This document shows, piece by piece, positions 18,588 through 27,849 of a stretch of DNA of 64,000 bases (positions are counted from its first letter, which is position 1; each line of letters starts with the position of its first letter). The stretch is from Paenibacillus durus (GTDB lineage Bacteria; Bacillota; Bacilli; Paenibacillales; Paenibacillaceae): NCBI RefSeq assembly GCF_000756615.1, contig NZ_CP009288.1:5394001-5458000 (forward strand). The letters run 5' to 3'. Made by a program: the position numbers and the translations under genes. The notes under the pieces are model-generated. The model did not search any database. It was given only the letters and a program-made list of their open reading frames with translations, and had not been told where the DNA came from.

Positions 18588-21344
18588 TTGGCTAATCCAG
18601 TATACGGTAAAAAAGCTGCTCAGTCGAGAAATGCCGAAAAATTACCCGACTCGCTGTGGGTGTTGGTGATTGGTTTTATTTTATTTTTATTTTGGGCCCC
18701 GTTTCAAGTGGGATTATTTAACGGGCAGCAGACGGATTATGAGAAACCGATCTATGTTGCGGCTCTGCTAGGTTGTCTGATGCTCATCTTATGGGTCGGC
18801 CTCTATTACAAAAGGTTTAAATTAGAGGACCAGCGGGATCTGCTGGCTGTAGCCGTGCTGCTGCTTCCTCTGACGTACTTCCTGTCGCTCTTTGTCGCCG
18901 CTTCGCATTATATGGCGATGAATTTGCTGCTGATTCAGAGCATGTACACCGCGTTGTTCATTGTAAGTCTCTACCTCCTTCGACAAAAACAAGTTAATGT
19001 TATCATACAAACCGCCGTATTGACAGTGGCTTATCTGATAGTCTGGTTCGGCCTGCTGAACTGGCTTGGCGCTTGGAATGTTGCCGGAGGGCTGGTCGGC
19101 TGGTTCTCGAATACGGTTAGAGGAGGCAAATATCTGGACGCGGTGATGACCGACTCCAACGGTCTGCGTCTGACTTCGATTTTTCAGTATGCCAATACAT
19201 ATGCCGCCTTTCTGATGGCGTTCTTGTTTGTGGCGATATTTGCGCTGATTCGCTCGAAAAAAGGATACGGTACGCTGATCAACGGATTCATGCTCGTACC
19301 GATTATTGTATCGCTGCTGCTGACGCTCTCGCGGGGCGGGCTTGTCATGCTGCCTGTGGTATTCGTGCTTCTTCTTCTGTTCCAAAAACCGGCGCGGCAA
19401 ATATTGTGGATTATTCATCTCATTATCGCGGGCATTGCCTCGGTGGCGGTTACGAATCAGGTCACTATGATCGGTCAGCGTCTTAGCCTGGTTCCCGATG
19501 CGTCAGCGGCCGTTAAAGGCTGGGCGTACCTGTTGATAGCTTCAGCTATGACGGCGGCTCTGTGCTGGGTGGTACAGCGTTTTGCCGCTCCATGGCTGGA
19601 AACGCAACTGGAGGGCTGGTCAAGCCGCAGATTTACGAATCTTTGGCTTCCAATCGGCGCAACGGTGCTGGTAGCGTTAGTCGCTTTCCTGCTGATCGGC
19701 ACGAGTGCGCGCAGCATTTTGCCGGACAATATTGAAACCCGTCTGGAGAATATTAACTTCCAGCAGCACAGCGTACTGGAACGCTTCACCTTTTACAAGG
19801 ATGCACTCAAGGTGGCTAAGGATTATCCGGTTCTCGGCGCCGGCGGTGGCGGTTGGGCCGCTCTCTATGAGAAGTACCAGAACAACCCGTATACAAGCCG
19901 GCAGGCGCATAACTTCTTCCTGCAGTACTTGATTGAGGTCGGCATTCTTGGCTTCATCGTATTTATGGGCTTTATCCTGTTTGTGTTCTACAAATATATC
20001 AGAGGCTATATGAAGCAAAGGGAAAGGGACGATTACGAGAACGGTTTTTTCTTCCTTATCATCGCTCTCTCGATTCTGCTTCACAGTGTTCTTGACTTCA
20101 ATATGAGCTACGCGTTTATGGGCCTGCTTGTATTCATTGGGCTTGCGGGTATGGCCGCTGCTATGGATGCTAAACCGCTCGCAGTCAAATGGAACTCTTC
20201 GGGGCTACGTTTTGGCTATTTGGCCTTGGCCTGTGTGGGAGCTTTCGCGGTGCTCTTCGTGTCCCTCCGCGATATCGGTTCCGCCAATGCCGCTGCGGAT
20301 GCCCAAGCGATCGTACAAAGAAGTCAGTCTTACGAAGAAATCAAGGCACCGCTGATCAAGGCGCTTAAAAACCGTCCGAGCCATCCGGAGTCCGTTATTA
20401 TTCTCGCTTCGATGGACAACCAGGTCTACAGCCAGAACAAGAACGAACAGTTCGCAGCCGAGTCACTCGCCGTGCTGACCCGAGGGCTGAAGGATGAGCC
20501 GAACAATAAGCTGATGCTGAAGCAACTGATTGCTTTATATGATTTGCAAGGAAAACCCGATGAAGCTTATGCGGTATACCGTGACAATGCGGATAAATAT
20601 AAGTGGGATATTGATTGGTACGAAGGCTTTATCGCACGCTCTGCTGCTTTGGGTCAGCAGGCTCATGTTCAAAAGGACAGCGCCCATGAGCAGGAATACA
20701 TCAAGACCGTGCTAGCGGCCTACGATCATGTAATTGCGGGAATTGCCTACCTGAAAACACTGCCTGCCGGTCAAATGCAGGGACGGCCGTTTGAAATCAC
20801 GCCGCTGATTGCACTGAACGTCGGGAAAATAAAGCAGATTACTGGTGATACCGAGGCTGCTGCCGCAATTCTTAAATCGGGCCTCGTCGGCAATTACGCC
20901 GATCTGGCAGCCAGCACCGATCTATGGGATACAGAGTGGTATGACGCTTTGATCTCCCGATCTTATGACTTGGGACAGGCGGCATTTAACCAACAGGATG
21001 CCGCTAATATGAAGGTCAACTTTAATATTGGGCTCCAAGCCTACGACCAGGTAACGGTGGATCTGAACGGCAAATCGAACGCTCTTCCTCCTGCCACTAA
21101 GTTGAATGCGGGAAAAATGCAATTTCTCTCCGGCGATGTACAGACGGCGGTGAACACACTGAAAGGCGGACTGAGCGAAGATTACTCAGACGCAACAAAC
21201 CGTGAAATCGCCCGCTGGTATTTGGCCGCATTGAAGAAACTGAACAGCGCCCAGGATCAAGAGGTATATAACAAGCTTATTGCAGCCGATCCCGGAGAAG
21301 CGGCTAAGATTGATGAGATTGCGGCGATGCAGCTCTTACCTTAA
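18588..21344 (+). CDS. O-antigen-ligase-like membrane protein with C-terminal TPR repeats (WsfB/WaaL-type)
   Basis: 918 aa with a TTG start and AAGGAG 10 nt upstream. About 12 membrane helices span residues 25-560. The Wzy_C/O-antigen-ligase core includes LTLSRGGLVMLPVVF and the large outer loop ending in RQAHNFFLQYLIEVGILGF, where His and Arg are typical functional residues. Residues about 580-918 lie outside and hold TPR-like helical repeats, including an internal duplication of about 100 residues (WDIDWYEGFIARSAALGQ matched by WDTEWYDALISRSYDLGQ). Such proteins transfer lipid-linked glycan to an acceptor. In Paenibacillus S-layer glycan loci the WsfB protein has this type and role. Its divergence from wzm supports a function in the same pathway. 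Confidence 0.8.
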   Translation: MANPVYGKKAAQSRNAEKLPDSLWVLVIGFILFLFWAPFQVGLFNGQQTDYEKPIYVAALLGCLMLILWVGLYYKRFKLEDQRDLLAVAVLLLPLTYFLSLFVAASHYMAMNLLLIQSMYTALFIVSLYLLRQKQVNVIIQTAVLTVAYLIVWFGLLNWLGAWNVAGGLVGWFSNTVRGGKYLDAVMTDSNGLRLTSIFQYANTYAAFLMAFLFVAIFALIRSKKGYGTLINGFMLVPIIVSLLLTLSRGGLVMLPVVFVLLLLFQKPARQILWIIHLIIAGIASVAVTNQVTMIGQRLSLVPDASAAVKGWAYLLIASAMTAALCWVVQRFAAPWLETQLEGWSSRRFTNLWLPIGATVLVALVAFLLIGTSARSILPDNIETRLENINFQQHSVLERFTFYKDALKVAKDYPVLGAGGGGWAALYEKYQNNPYTSRQAHNFFLQYLIEVGILGFIVFMGFILFVFYKYIRGYMKQRERDDYENGFFFLIIALSILLHSVLDFNMSYAFMGLLVFIGLAGMAAAMDAKPLAVKWNSSGLRFGYLALACVGAFAVLFVSLRDIGSANAAADAQAIVQRSQSYEEIKAPLIKALKNRPSHPESVIILASMDNQVYSQNKNEQFAAESLAVLTRGLKDEPNNKLMLKQLIALYDLQGKPDEAYAVYRDNADKYKWDIDWYEGFIARSAALGQQAHVQKDSAHEQEYIKTVLAAYDHVIAGIAYLKTLPAGQMQGRPFEITPLIALNVGKIKQITGDTEAAAAILKSGLVGNYADLAASTDLWDTEWYDALISRSYDLGQAAFNQQDAANMKVNFNIGLQAYDQVTVDLNGKSNALPPATKLNAGKMQFLSGDVQTAVNTLKGGLSEDYSDATNREIARWYLAALKKLNSAQDQEVYNKLIAADPGEAAKIDEIAAMQLLP

Positions 21345-21375
21345 CCGCCGCTTATAAATTTTGTATATGCCAAGA

Positions 21376-21416
21376 AAAACCCGGGTGCCGTCCATTATTG
21401 ACGGCACCCGGGTTTT
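21376..21416. terminator. Bidirectional Rho-independent terminator
   Basis: A perfect 17-bp stem (AAAACCCGGGTGCCGTC and its complement) with a 7-nt loop lies between the convergent ligase gene and glycerol dehydrogenase gene. A-tract and T-tract flank it on both sides, so it can stop both transcripts. Confidence 0.88.
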
Positions 21417-21452
21417 GATATTTTGCTATTTTCGAAAACCATAAAACCTTCT

Positions 21453-22553
21453 TCAGGACTTAGGCGGGAGTTGTCTCCCCAATTGATCCGCCTTTAGCAT
21501 GGCTTCCAGTACACTTTCAGGGGTTACTGAAAACGGCATGTTGGCCATAGGCGAATCGGGGGCGCAGCTTGCCTCCGCCGCAATCCAGAGCCTGTCCGGC
21601 TTCTCGGCAGAGAGATGAAGTTCCTTCAGGGTCGTGGGCAGCCCTGTACGGAGACAGAAGGTTATAGTCTCCTCAATCTCATGTATAGGCGCGTTCTCCA
21701 GCACAAGCTGAACAATGGTGGCGAAAGCGACCTTTTCCCCATGCATGGCGGGGCGCGTTTCTTCAAGCAGTGTGAGCCCGTTATGAATCGCATGGGCGGC
21801 GGCAAGTCCGCCGCTCTCGAAGCCGATGCCGCTGAGGTAAATGTTGGCTTCTATGATATTCTCTACCGCTTCGGAGAGTATGCCGTTCTCTGTGTCCTGC
21901 TTGGCCTGTGCTCCGTCAGCCAGCAGCGTGTCCCGGCAAGCCCGCGCAAGCGCGTAGGCGGCGATGGCGCTTGTATCCCGGCCTCCAGATTTGGCGGCTC
22001 GCCAGCAGGCCCGAGCCTCATAGAAGGTTGACAGCGCGTCACCCATTCCGGCGACCAGCAGGCGGACAGGCGCTTTGGATACAATTTCTGTATCTACAAC
22101 AACCCTTTCGGGATTGCTGCGCAGCGGCAGATACTCGTCCAATCGGCCATCTTCGGTATACAGCACGGATAAGGCGCTGCAGGGCGCATCGGTCGAGGCG
22201 ACGGTCGGCGCCACAATCAGCGGCAGGCGGCTGTAGAAGCCGACGGCTTTGGCCACGTCCAGTGTCTTGCCGCCGCCAATCCCTATAATAACGTCCGCTT
22301 CTGATTCCTTAACCGCTTCGACGATTCGCAGCACTTCCTTCAGGCTGCATTCTCCCGCGAACGGGTGCAGAACATAAAAAACATCTCCATCCTTAAAGCC
22401 TTCTGAAATCTCCTTCTCATAATTCGCGAGGACAAAAGCATCGGCAACGATATAAGCCTTCTTCCCCTCCAGCTCGGCACAATAACGATGAAGACGACGG
22501 ATTTCTCCCCTGCCTTGAATGTACTTGGCCGGTGACATGATACTTCTGGTCAA
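21453..22553 (-). CDS. gldA: Glycerol dehydrogenase (GldA-type, iron/zinc-dependent alcohol dehydrogenase family)
   Basis: 366 aa. It oxidises glycerol to dihydroxyacetone with NAD+. The NAD site GIGGGKTLDVAKA (about 91-103) and the PTVASTDAPCSALSVLY stretch are specific to GldA. The metal ligands are present: D172 in GMGDALST, H254 in AAAHAIHNGL and H271 in MHGEKVAF. The length is normal. It stands alone between convergent transcripts, downstream of galU behind a terminator. No dihydroxyacetone kinase is adjacent. The related sn-glycerol-1-phosphate dehydrogenase (AraM/EgsA) is excluded by the GldA-type motifs. Confidence 0.92.
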   Translation of the reverse strand: MTRSIMSPAKYIQGRGEIRRLHRYCAELEGKKAYIVADAFVLANYEKEISEGFKDGDVFYVLHPFAGECSLKEVLRIVEAVKESEADVIIGIGGGKTLDVAKAVGFYSRLPLIVAPTVASTDAPCSALSVLYTEDGRLDEYLPLRSNPERVVVDTEIVSKAPVRLLVAGMGDALSTFYEARACWRAAKSGGRDTSAIAAYALARACRDTLLADGAQAKQDTENGILSEAVENIIEANIYLSGIGFESGGLAAAHAIHNGLTLLEETRPAMHGEKVAFATIVQLVLENAPIHEIEETITFCLRTGLPTTLKELHLSAEKPDRLWIAAEASCAPDSPMANMPFSVTPESVLEAMLKADQLGRQLPPKS

Positions 22554-22601
22554 AGCTCCCCACTCCTACTCAATAAGGTATATAAAAGCCAGGATATAAA
22601 G

Positions 22602-22639
22602 CTAAAATGGCAGTTCCGGGCCATTTCCCGGACTGCCAT
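22602..22639 (-). terminator. Terminator after galU
   Basis: The stem is ATGGCAGT-CCGGG with its complement (one bulged base), 6-nt loop, followed on the minus strand by a TTTTAG T-rich tail. It lies 56 nt past the galU stop. Confidence 0.75.
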
Positions 22640-22694
22640 GTCTGTGCTGTAGTGAGAGTGCGCAAACGCACACCGCCATTATAAATATCAAATA

Positions 22695-23588
22695 TTATTT
22701 CGAAACGGTCTTTTGCGTTTCGCTTTCGATCAGGCTTTTGAGATAAGTGAGCAAATCATCCTTCAGCTCTTCACGCTGCATGGCGTAATGAATCGTGGTT
22801 TGAATAAAGCCCATCTTCTCACCCACGTCATGCCGATCCCCCTCGAAGTGGAAGGCCAGAATGCGTTCTACCTCGCTGAGGCGGGCAATGGCGTCCGTCA
22901 GTTGAATTTCGCCGCCTACTCCTGCCTGCTGCTCTCCCAGCATATCAAAGATTCGAGGGGTCAAAATATACCGTCCAAGGATAGCCAAATTGGAAGGCGC
23001 TTCTTCTTTTTTCGGCTTCTCGACAAGCCGGTTGGCCTTATACACACGATCTGCAAGCTCTGTGCCGTCGACGACGCCGTAACGGGAAACCTCTTCCCAT
23101 GGCACAGGCTGCACGCCAACGATGGAGGATTTATATTGGTCATAGACCTCGATCATTTGCTTCAGGCAGGGTTTGTCCGACTCAACGATATCGTCGCCGA
23201 GCAGAACGGCGAACGGCTCGTTGCCGATAAATTTGCGTGCGCACCAGATAGCGTGTCCGAGACCCTTGGGCTCTTTTTGCCGGATATAGTGAATGTCGGC
23301 CATTTCAGACGATTTACGAACAGAATTTAGCAGATCCCATTTCTGCTTCTCGGCCAGATTGAATTCCAGCTCGAATGAATTGTCGAAGTGATCCTCGATC
23401 GCTCTTTTTCCCTTACCTGTTACGATAATAATATCTTCAATGCCTGAGGCAACCGCCTCTTCCACGATGTATTGGATGGTCGGCTTGTCCACAATCGGCA
23501 GCATTTCCTTCGGCATCGCCTTGGTAGCGGGCAGAAAGCGGGTTCCGAGGCCGGCAGCGGGAATAATAGCTTTGCGGATTTTCGTCAT
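22695..23588 (-). CDS. galU: UTP--glucose-1-phosphate uridylyltransferase
   Basis: 297 aa, full length. It makes UDP-glucose from UTP and glucose-1-phosphate, the precursor for glucose/galactose units, lipoteichoic acid glycolipid anchors and wall polymers. Motifs are the nucleotide-binding IPAAGLGTRFLPATKAMPKEMLPI, VDKPTIQYIVEEA, FAVLLGDDIV with the metal Asp, and LVEKPKKEEAPSNLA. AAAGGAG stands 7 nt before the ATG, with a recognisable promoter 75-104 nt upstream of the ATG. It is monocistronic, with a terminator after it. It likely supplies sugars for the neighbouring glycan locus and also for general metabolism. Confidence 0.95.
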   Translation of the reverse strand: MTKIRKAIIPAAGLGTRFLPATKAMPKEMLPIVDKPTIQYIVEEAVASGIEDIIIVTGKGKRAIEDHFDNSFELEFNLAEKQKWDLLNSVRKSSEMADIHYIRQKEPKGLGHAIWCARKFIGNEPFAVLLGDDIVESDKPCLKQMIEVYDQYKSSIVGVQPVPWEEVSRYGVVDGTELADRVYKANRLVEKPKKEEAPSNLAILGRYILTPRIFDMLGEQQAGVGGEIQLTDAIARLSEVERILAFHFEGDRHDVGEKMGFIQTTIHYAMQREELKDDLLTYLKSLIESETQKTVSK

Positions 23589-23662
23589 GACACGGCTCCT
23601 TTGTTAAAAGTATGATATATAGTCACATATTCGCCCTGGATAATAAATGCAGCTCTTATCTT

Positions 23663-23692
23663 ATTATATCAGTTTCAAACGGGTATTGTCAG
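23663..23692 (-). promoter_or_regulatory. SigA-type promoter of galU
   Basis: On the minus strand CTGACA (-35, one mismatch; 23687-23692) is separated by 18 nt from a perfect TATAAT (-10; 23663-23668). It gives a leader of roughly 65-70 nt before the galU ATG. Confidence 0.65.
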
Positions 23693-23796
23693 ATAACTTC
23701 GGGAATGGGACAGTGAACGAAGAATAAATAATTTACTGTTAAAATAACGTAGAGCAGTTGAAATTTAAAGTCGTTATAACACTTTATAAGTTGCGT

Positions 23797-24591
23797 CTAT
23801 TTCAATTTATCCGTGATGACGATGCTGTTTCCGGGCCGGTCAGTCCAATAATATTTTCCACCAAAGAATTCAATACCTTGTCCTGTTCCATAGGCGGGTG
23901 GTTTTATTCGTTCAATAAAATCAAATTTATATCCATTAAATCTATAGTGATCTAGACCTTGGGCATATTCTTCATTGTATTTATTAGAGCCATGCAAATT
24001 CACAAGGAGATCATTTCCAATAAAAATTATACCTTGATATCCTCCCTCTTTTCCAAAATGTTGTGAGAGTGGAAATCTATGAATTAAATTAAACTTAGAG
24101 TCAAACTCCGCTATATAGTTTCTATCATGGTAAACAACCCAATAAAACCCGCCGTTTTGTACGACCGACTCAGCAGTTCCCTCTCCTATCTTATATTCCT
24201 TTACCATTTTTATGTCGGGAAGTTTATATTTTACTATTTTGCTTATTGTCCTCTTTGCCCCGCTATTAAAATTGTACGCGGTAACATATAAAAAGCCATT
24301 TATAAAGGTACAATCACCAAATGACATGAATTTTCCACTAGAATCTGTTTTGGTGTATGCATTGGGTATCGACTTAATAAACTCTCCATGATTCGTATAA
24401 ATAGAAATAGTGTTTGATAATCTGAAATTCTTGTCTCTATCCGAAGTAATATATATATATTTTCCGTTTGAAGCTACACCCTGCCATGCGCTGTACATCA
24501 CCTTCATAGGGACTATTACAACCTCTGCCTTTACGTTAGTGTTAAGACAACCTGTAAGTACGAGTAATGTCATCAGAATTTTCCTAAACAC
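23797..24591 (-). CDS. Secreted lipoprotein-like protein, probable beta-propeller
   Basis: 264 aa from a GTG at 24591, chosen because GGAAGGG lies 8-9 nt upstream; an ATG 36 nt earlier overlaps the promoter -10 region. The N-terminus is FRKILMTLLVLTGC, a short signal with a lipobox whose Cys would be lipidated. The body has repeating strand blocks with aromatic/glycine turns (SNGKYIYITSD, INGFLYVTAYN, QNGGFYWVVYHD, FFGGKYYWTD), about 40-50 residues apart, as in six- or seven-bladed propellers. I do not recognise a family. The gene is AT-rich compared with both neighbours, which suggests recent acquisition. No operon partner is present. Confidence 0.6.
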   Translation of the reverse strand: MFRKILMTLLVLTGCLNTNVKAEVVIVPMKVMYSAWQGVASNGKYIYITSDRDKNFRLSNTISIYTNHGEFIKSIPNAYTKTDSSGKFMSFGDCTFINGFLYVTAYNFNSGAKRTISKIVKYKLPDIKMVKEYKIGEGTAESVVQNGGFYWVVYHDRNYIAEFDSKFNLIHRFPLSQHFGKEGGYQGIIFIGNDLLVNLHGSNKYNEEYAQGLDHYRFNGYKFDFIERIKPPAYGTGQGIEFFGGKYYWTDRPGNSIVITDKLK

Positions 24592-24617
24592 ATTATCATC
24601 CCTTCCCCTATGAAAAT

Positions 24618-24626
24618 AGTATACCA
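24618..24626 (-). promoter_or_regulatory. Extended -10 promoter element of the lipoprotein-like gene
   Basis: TGG-TATACT on the minus strand is an extended -10 box. No convincing -35 is seen. It lies 27 nt upstream of the GTG start. Confidence 0.45.
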
Positions 24627-24627
24627 T

Positions 24628-24954
24628 ATAAGTAAAAAATAGGGTTAAACAGGCATATTTTTCATGGGGATTTATGTAAAATGAATAGAAAACTATATGA
24701 TCTCCGCACTTTCGTCAATGTACGTTCACTTTTGGAAAATTCACAATACGCAGCTATCTCTTTATTACGATGGAGCTTGCCTTCCCGTAATGGAACTGCA
24801 AGCGGTAGAAAAATCTATATTTACCCAGCAATCCAATCAAAAAAGCTTCCGCCGAACGGCGGAAGCTGCTTGCTTAAAGAAGAAAATCCGGGATTCCCGA
24901 AGAATGCAACCACATCAAATTTCGAATGTTTGTCTCTCTACTCGCGAGTAATGA
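24628..24954. other. Intergenic region with a U32-gene terminator and otherwise nothing recognisable
   Basis: The stretch carries the strong hairpin at 24839-24867. An open plus-strand frame here has no good ribosome site and runs through that terminator, so it is not called a gene. Confidence 0.5.
24839..24867 (-). terminator. Terminator after the U32-family gene
   Basis: A perfect 10-bp stem AGCTTCCGCC/GGCGGAAGCT with loop GAAC is followed on the minus strand by TTTTTT. It lies 88 nt past the stop codon. Confidence 0.85.
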
Positions 24955-27534
24955 TTATTTAACCAGCTGACCCCGGGTAACGCCGAGCTGGTTGGTCGCT
25001 TTGAGCGTCTTCCAGACCTGGGTTCCGGAGATTTCGCCGCGCAACGCCTTGCTGTACAAATCAATGACCTCGGCTACCTGTTCGGGGGTCTCCTCCAGAA
25101 ACTCCACGCGGAAAGACGATACGCCGAGCTCGCGGAAGTTGTTCAGATATTCCGCGCCGGACTGCTCAATCGCGTTGTAGACGGTATTGCGGCAGCCTTC
25201 ATCCACCCGGACGGGATGGATCATGCCGATCCGGTCCTGCAGGGAAGCCCGCTGACTCTCGCAAGGACGGCCGCAGTTCGTAAAGTCGGTTCCTTCGCTT
25301 AGGAACGTACAGTATACGCAGTGCTCCGTATGATACATCGGCAGATGCTGGTGAATGACCACTTCCATCTGCGAGGTACGGCTGCGCCGCAGCAGATCGA
25401 CCATCTGCTGGATATTCAGGTCATACGACGGCGTGACCAGGTCGCAGCCCGCTTCAAGGAACAGATCGACCGCTTTGTGATTGGCGAGATTCAGCGAGAA
25501 GTCGCCGATGAGCAGCGGATGCGCGGCATCCGGCTCTTCCCGGCGGCGGCGCAGATAATAATACAGCGCGCCGGTATTGCGCACCAGCACCGCATCCGGC
25601 TGGAGGCGCAGGATGTTCGCATGGTAGCCGTTCTCGCCCGGCATATGGATGCGCGGCGTCGCCAGCGCGATTCTCGCGCCGGCCGCCCGAACGGCTTCCA
25701 CCGCTGCCGGGAACTGCTTGATGAATTCGAAGTCGGCGTAGATGAACCTTACGCCGGCCTTTAATGCAGCCTGCACCTGCGGCAGGCTGCGGCACAGCGC
25801 GGTGAGCTGCGCAGCACCGCCGCCTGTGAAGGGGTCGCCCGCTCCGAGCGGGGCGACCGGTCCCGCGCCGTCCAGCCGTGCCGGGACGGCGCTTCCGGCG
25901 CCGCGCGCAGCGGCGTCGCCGTACACCTCTACCGCCCGTTTCACGTATACGGGCGGCTTCGGGCGCTCGCCAGCGAGCAGCTCCACCGCACGGCGGCGGA
26001 TGCTGTTCAGCTCGCGCATCGGCACGATGACGCCGCCTTCCAGTTCGGCGTCCAGACGCTCAAGCTGGAAGACGGTCCCGCCGAGGCGTCCGAACTGCTC
26101 TTCCAGCAGCGCCGCGTCCATCGGGCGCTTGTTCGCCGTCTCCAGCACAAGCTCGGAGTCGACGCGGACGGTGACGCCCTTTTGCACGTCGGTCCACCAC
26201 GTGGCGAGCGGCTCGCCAGCACGGCCTGCGGCCTTTACATGCACCGGGAACACCCGGTACGGCTTCTCCGTCTCAAACGTCTGGCGCAGCGTTTTATCCA
26301 GCGCCGGATCATTCGTCTTCCAGATGCGGTCGCCGACATGCAGACGCCCCAGATTAATATCGCTGCGTCCGGGGATAATGTCGACAATCCAGCCTTCCTG
26401 CGCTTCGCCTTCCAGCTTTACGCCTTTGCGGCGCAGATCGTAGATGCGCCCACCTTCTTCTTTTTTCGTCGGATCGCCCGCATCGAACACAATCCCGTCG
26501 CCGCGTTTAATCGGCGCTTCAATCCGGCAAACAACGCCGTCACGCAAAATTTGCTCCACGGTCCCAACATACACGCCCCGGCTTTTGGGGAAAGTGCCGT
26601 CCACCAGCTTTTTGTTATTCGTCCCTTCCAGGAAGCCGTGCGTGAACCCGCGTGAGAAGCTCTGCTGCAGCTCCCGCATTTCCTCCTTGGATGGAGCAGC
26701 CCATCTTCCGCTAAAATAGCGGTCGATCGCCTTGCTGTATTTGCCCACGACATTCGCCACGTATTCGGGGCTTTTCATGCGCCCTTCAATTTTGAAGGAC
26801 GTTACGCCCGCCTGGATGAGCTCCGGCACAAGGTCGATAGCCGCCAAATCCTTTGGCGACAGCAGATAGGAAACGTCCCCCATCGGCTTCACCTCACCAT
26901 CCACGACGAGGTCGTACGGCAAACGGCAGGCCTGCGCGCATTCGCCCCGGTTGGCGGAGCGCCCGCCCCACATCTCCGAGGTCAGGCATTGCCCTGAATA
27001 GGAGACGCACAGCGCGCCATGCACGAACACCTCCATCGGCAGACGCGCTTGATCGCCAATCGTACGGATCTGCTTCAGATTATTTTCCCGTCCAAGCACT
27101 ACGCGCTCCAGTTCGAACGGCTTAGTGAACTCCACCGCCTCCGGCGAAGTAATCGTCATCTGCGTCGAGCCGTGAATCGGAAAATCCGGCGAAATTTCGC
27201 GGATCAGCTTCACCAGCCCGAGATCCTGCACAATGACCGCATCCACACCGGCATCTATGCAAGCGTCGATCAATTCTTTTGCATCCGGCAGTTCGTTCTC
27301 GAACACCAGAATATTGAACGTCAGAAACCCTTTTACCCCATAGCTGTGCAAAAAGGCCATAATTTCCGGCAGTTCGTCCATCTGAAAGTTATTCGCTCTT
27401 GCCCGGGCATTAAATTTCTCCACGCCGAAATAGACAGCGTCCGCCCCATTCGCCACCGCCGCGCGCATGCAGTCCCAGTCGCCCGCCGGTGCGAGCAGCT
27501 CCACGTCTTCCCTGCGTATATCACGCTCTTTCAT
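24955..27534 (-). CDS. Peptidase U32-family protein with DUF3656, RlhA-like (23S rRNA hydroxylation)
   Basis: 859 aa. The N-terminal U32 domain begins ELLAPAGDWDCMRAAVANGADAVYFG and holds the iron-sulfur-type cysteine cluster VHGALCVSYSGQC...GECAQAC (about residues 170-205). A middle DUF3656-like region follows, and the C-terminal part has a second cysteine set (HTEHCVYC...NCGRPCE). E. coli RlhA (YdcP) with this domain pair is required for 5-hydroxylation of C2501 in 23S rRNA. Older annotation as a collagenase-like protease is family tradition. The protein is about 190 residues longer than RlhA and has a GC-rich, Ala/Gly-rich linker at about 540-580. It is monocistronic with its own terminator. 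Confidence 0.88.
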   Translation of the reverse strand: MKERDIRREDVELLAPAGDWDCMRAAVANGADAVYFGVEKFNARARANNFQMDELPEIMAFLHSYGVKGFLTFNILVFENELPDAKELIDACIDAGVDAVIVQDLGLVKLIREISPDFPIHGSTQMTITSPEAVEFTKPFELERVVLGRENNLKQIRTIGDQARLPMEVFVHGALCVSYSGQCLTSEMWGGRSANRGECAQACRLPYDLVVDGEVKPMGDVSYLLSPKDLAAIDLVPELIQAGVTSFKIEGRMKSPEYVANVVGKYSKAIDRYFSGRWAAPSKEEMRELQQSFSRGFTHGFLEGTNNKKLVDGTFPKSRGVYVGTVEQILRDGVVCRIEAPIKRGDGIVFDAGDPTKKEEGGRIYDLRRKGVKLEGEAQEGWIVDIIPGRSDINLGRLHVGDRIWKTNDPALDKTLRQTFETEKPYRVFPVHVKAAGRAGEPLATWWTDVQKGVTVRVDSELVLETANKRPMDAALLEEQFGRLGGTVFQLERLDAELEGGVIVPMRELNSIRRRAVELLAGERPKPPVYVKRAVEVYGDAAARGAGSAVPARLDGAGPVAPLGAGDPFTGGGAAQLTALCRSLPQVQAALKAGVRFIYADFEFIKQFPAAVEAVRAAGARIALATPRIHMPGENGYHANILRLQPDAVLVRNTGALYYYLRRRREEPDAAHPLLIGDFSLNLANHKAVDLFLEAGCDLVTPSYDLNIQQMVDLLRRSRTSQMEVVIHQHLPMYHTEHCVYCTFLSEGTDFTNCGRPCESQRASLQDRIGMIHPVRVDEGCRNTVYNAIEQSGAEYLNNFRELGVSSFRVEFLEETPEQVAEVIDLYSKALRGEISGTQVWKTLKATNQLGVTRGQLVK

Positions 27535-27849
27535 CTATATCCTCCCAAACCGTCCGCCAGGGACGGGTCTATTAAAGTGTTATACCTCTATGCTCCGGCC
27601 TCCAAAGAAATTGAAATAGATTGATGCCCGGTTAACTTATCTATTGTATCAAATATCACACTCTCCCGCTACAAGACTCTCTCTAGTAATCTCTACATTT
27701 CCATAAAACTTGAAACGAATTAGATAGAATTGGAATCGATTTCTTGCGAAAATGTTAAAGAGAAATAGACATCAATCAAACGTTAAGCGTAAAATATACA
27801 TAGCCAAAAATGATTTAATTACATATAGCAGGGAGAGCTGACTCAGAAA
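27535..27849. other. Divergent intergenic region between the U32 gene and rfbA
   Basis: This 315-bp AT-rich stretch must carry promoters in both directions. A GGGAGAG ribosome site for rfbA lies at about 27830. I could not assign -35/-10 pairs with confidence and see no hairpin or repeat. Confidence 0.4.

Noticed and set aside
24681..24962. Plus-strand frame of 93 codons
   Set aside because: It runs straight through the strong U32-gene terminator and has no ribosome site.
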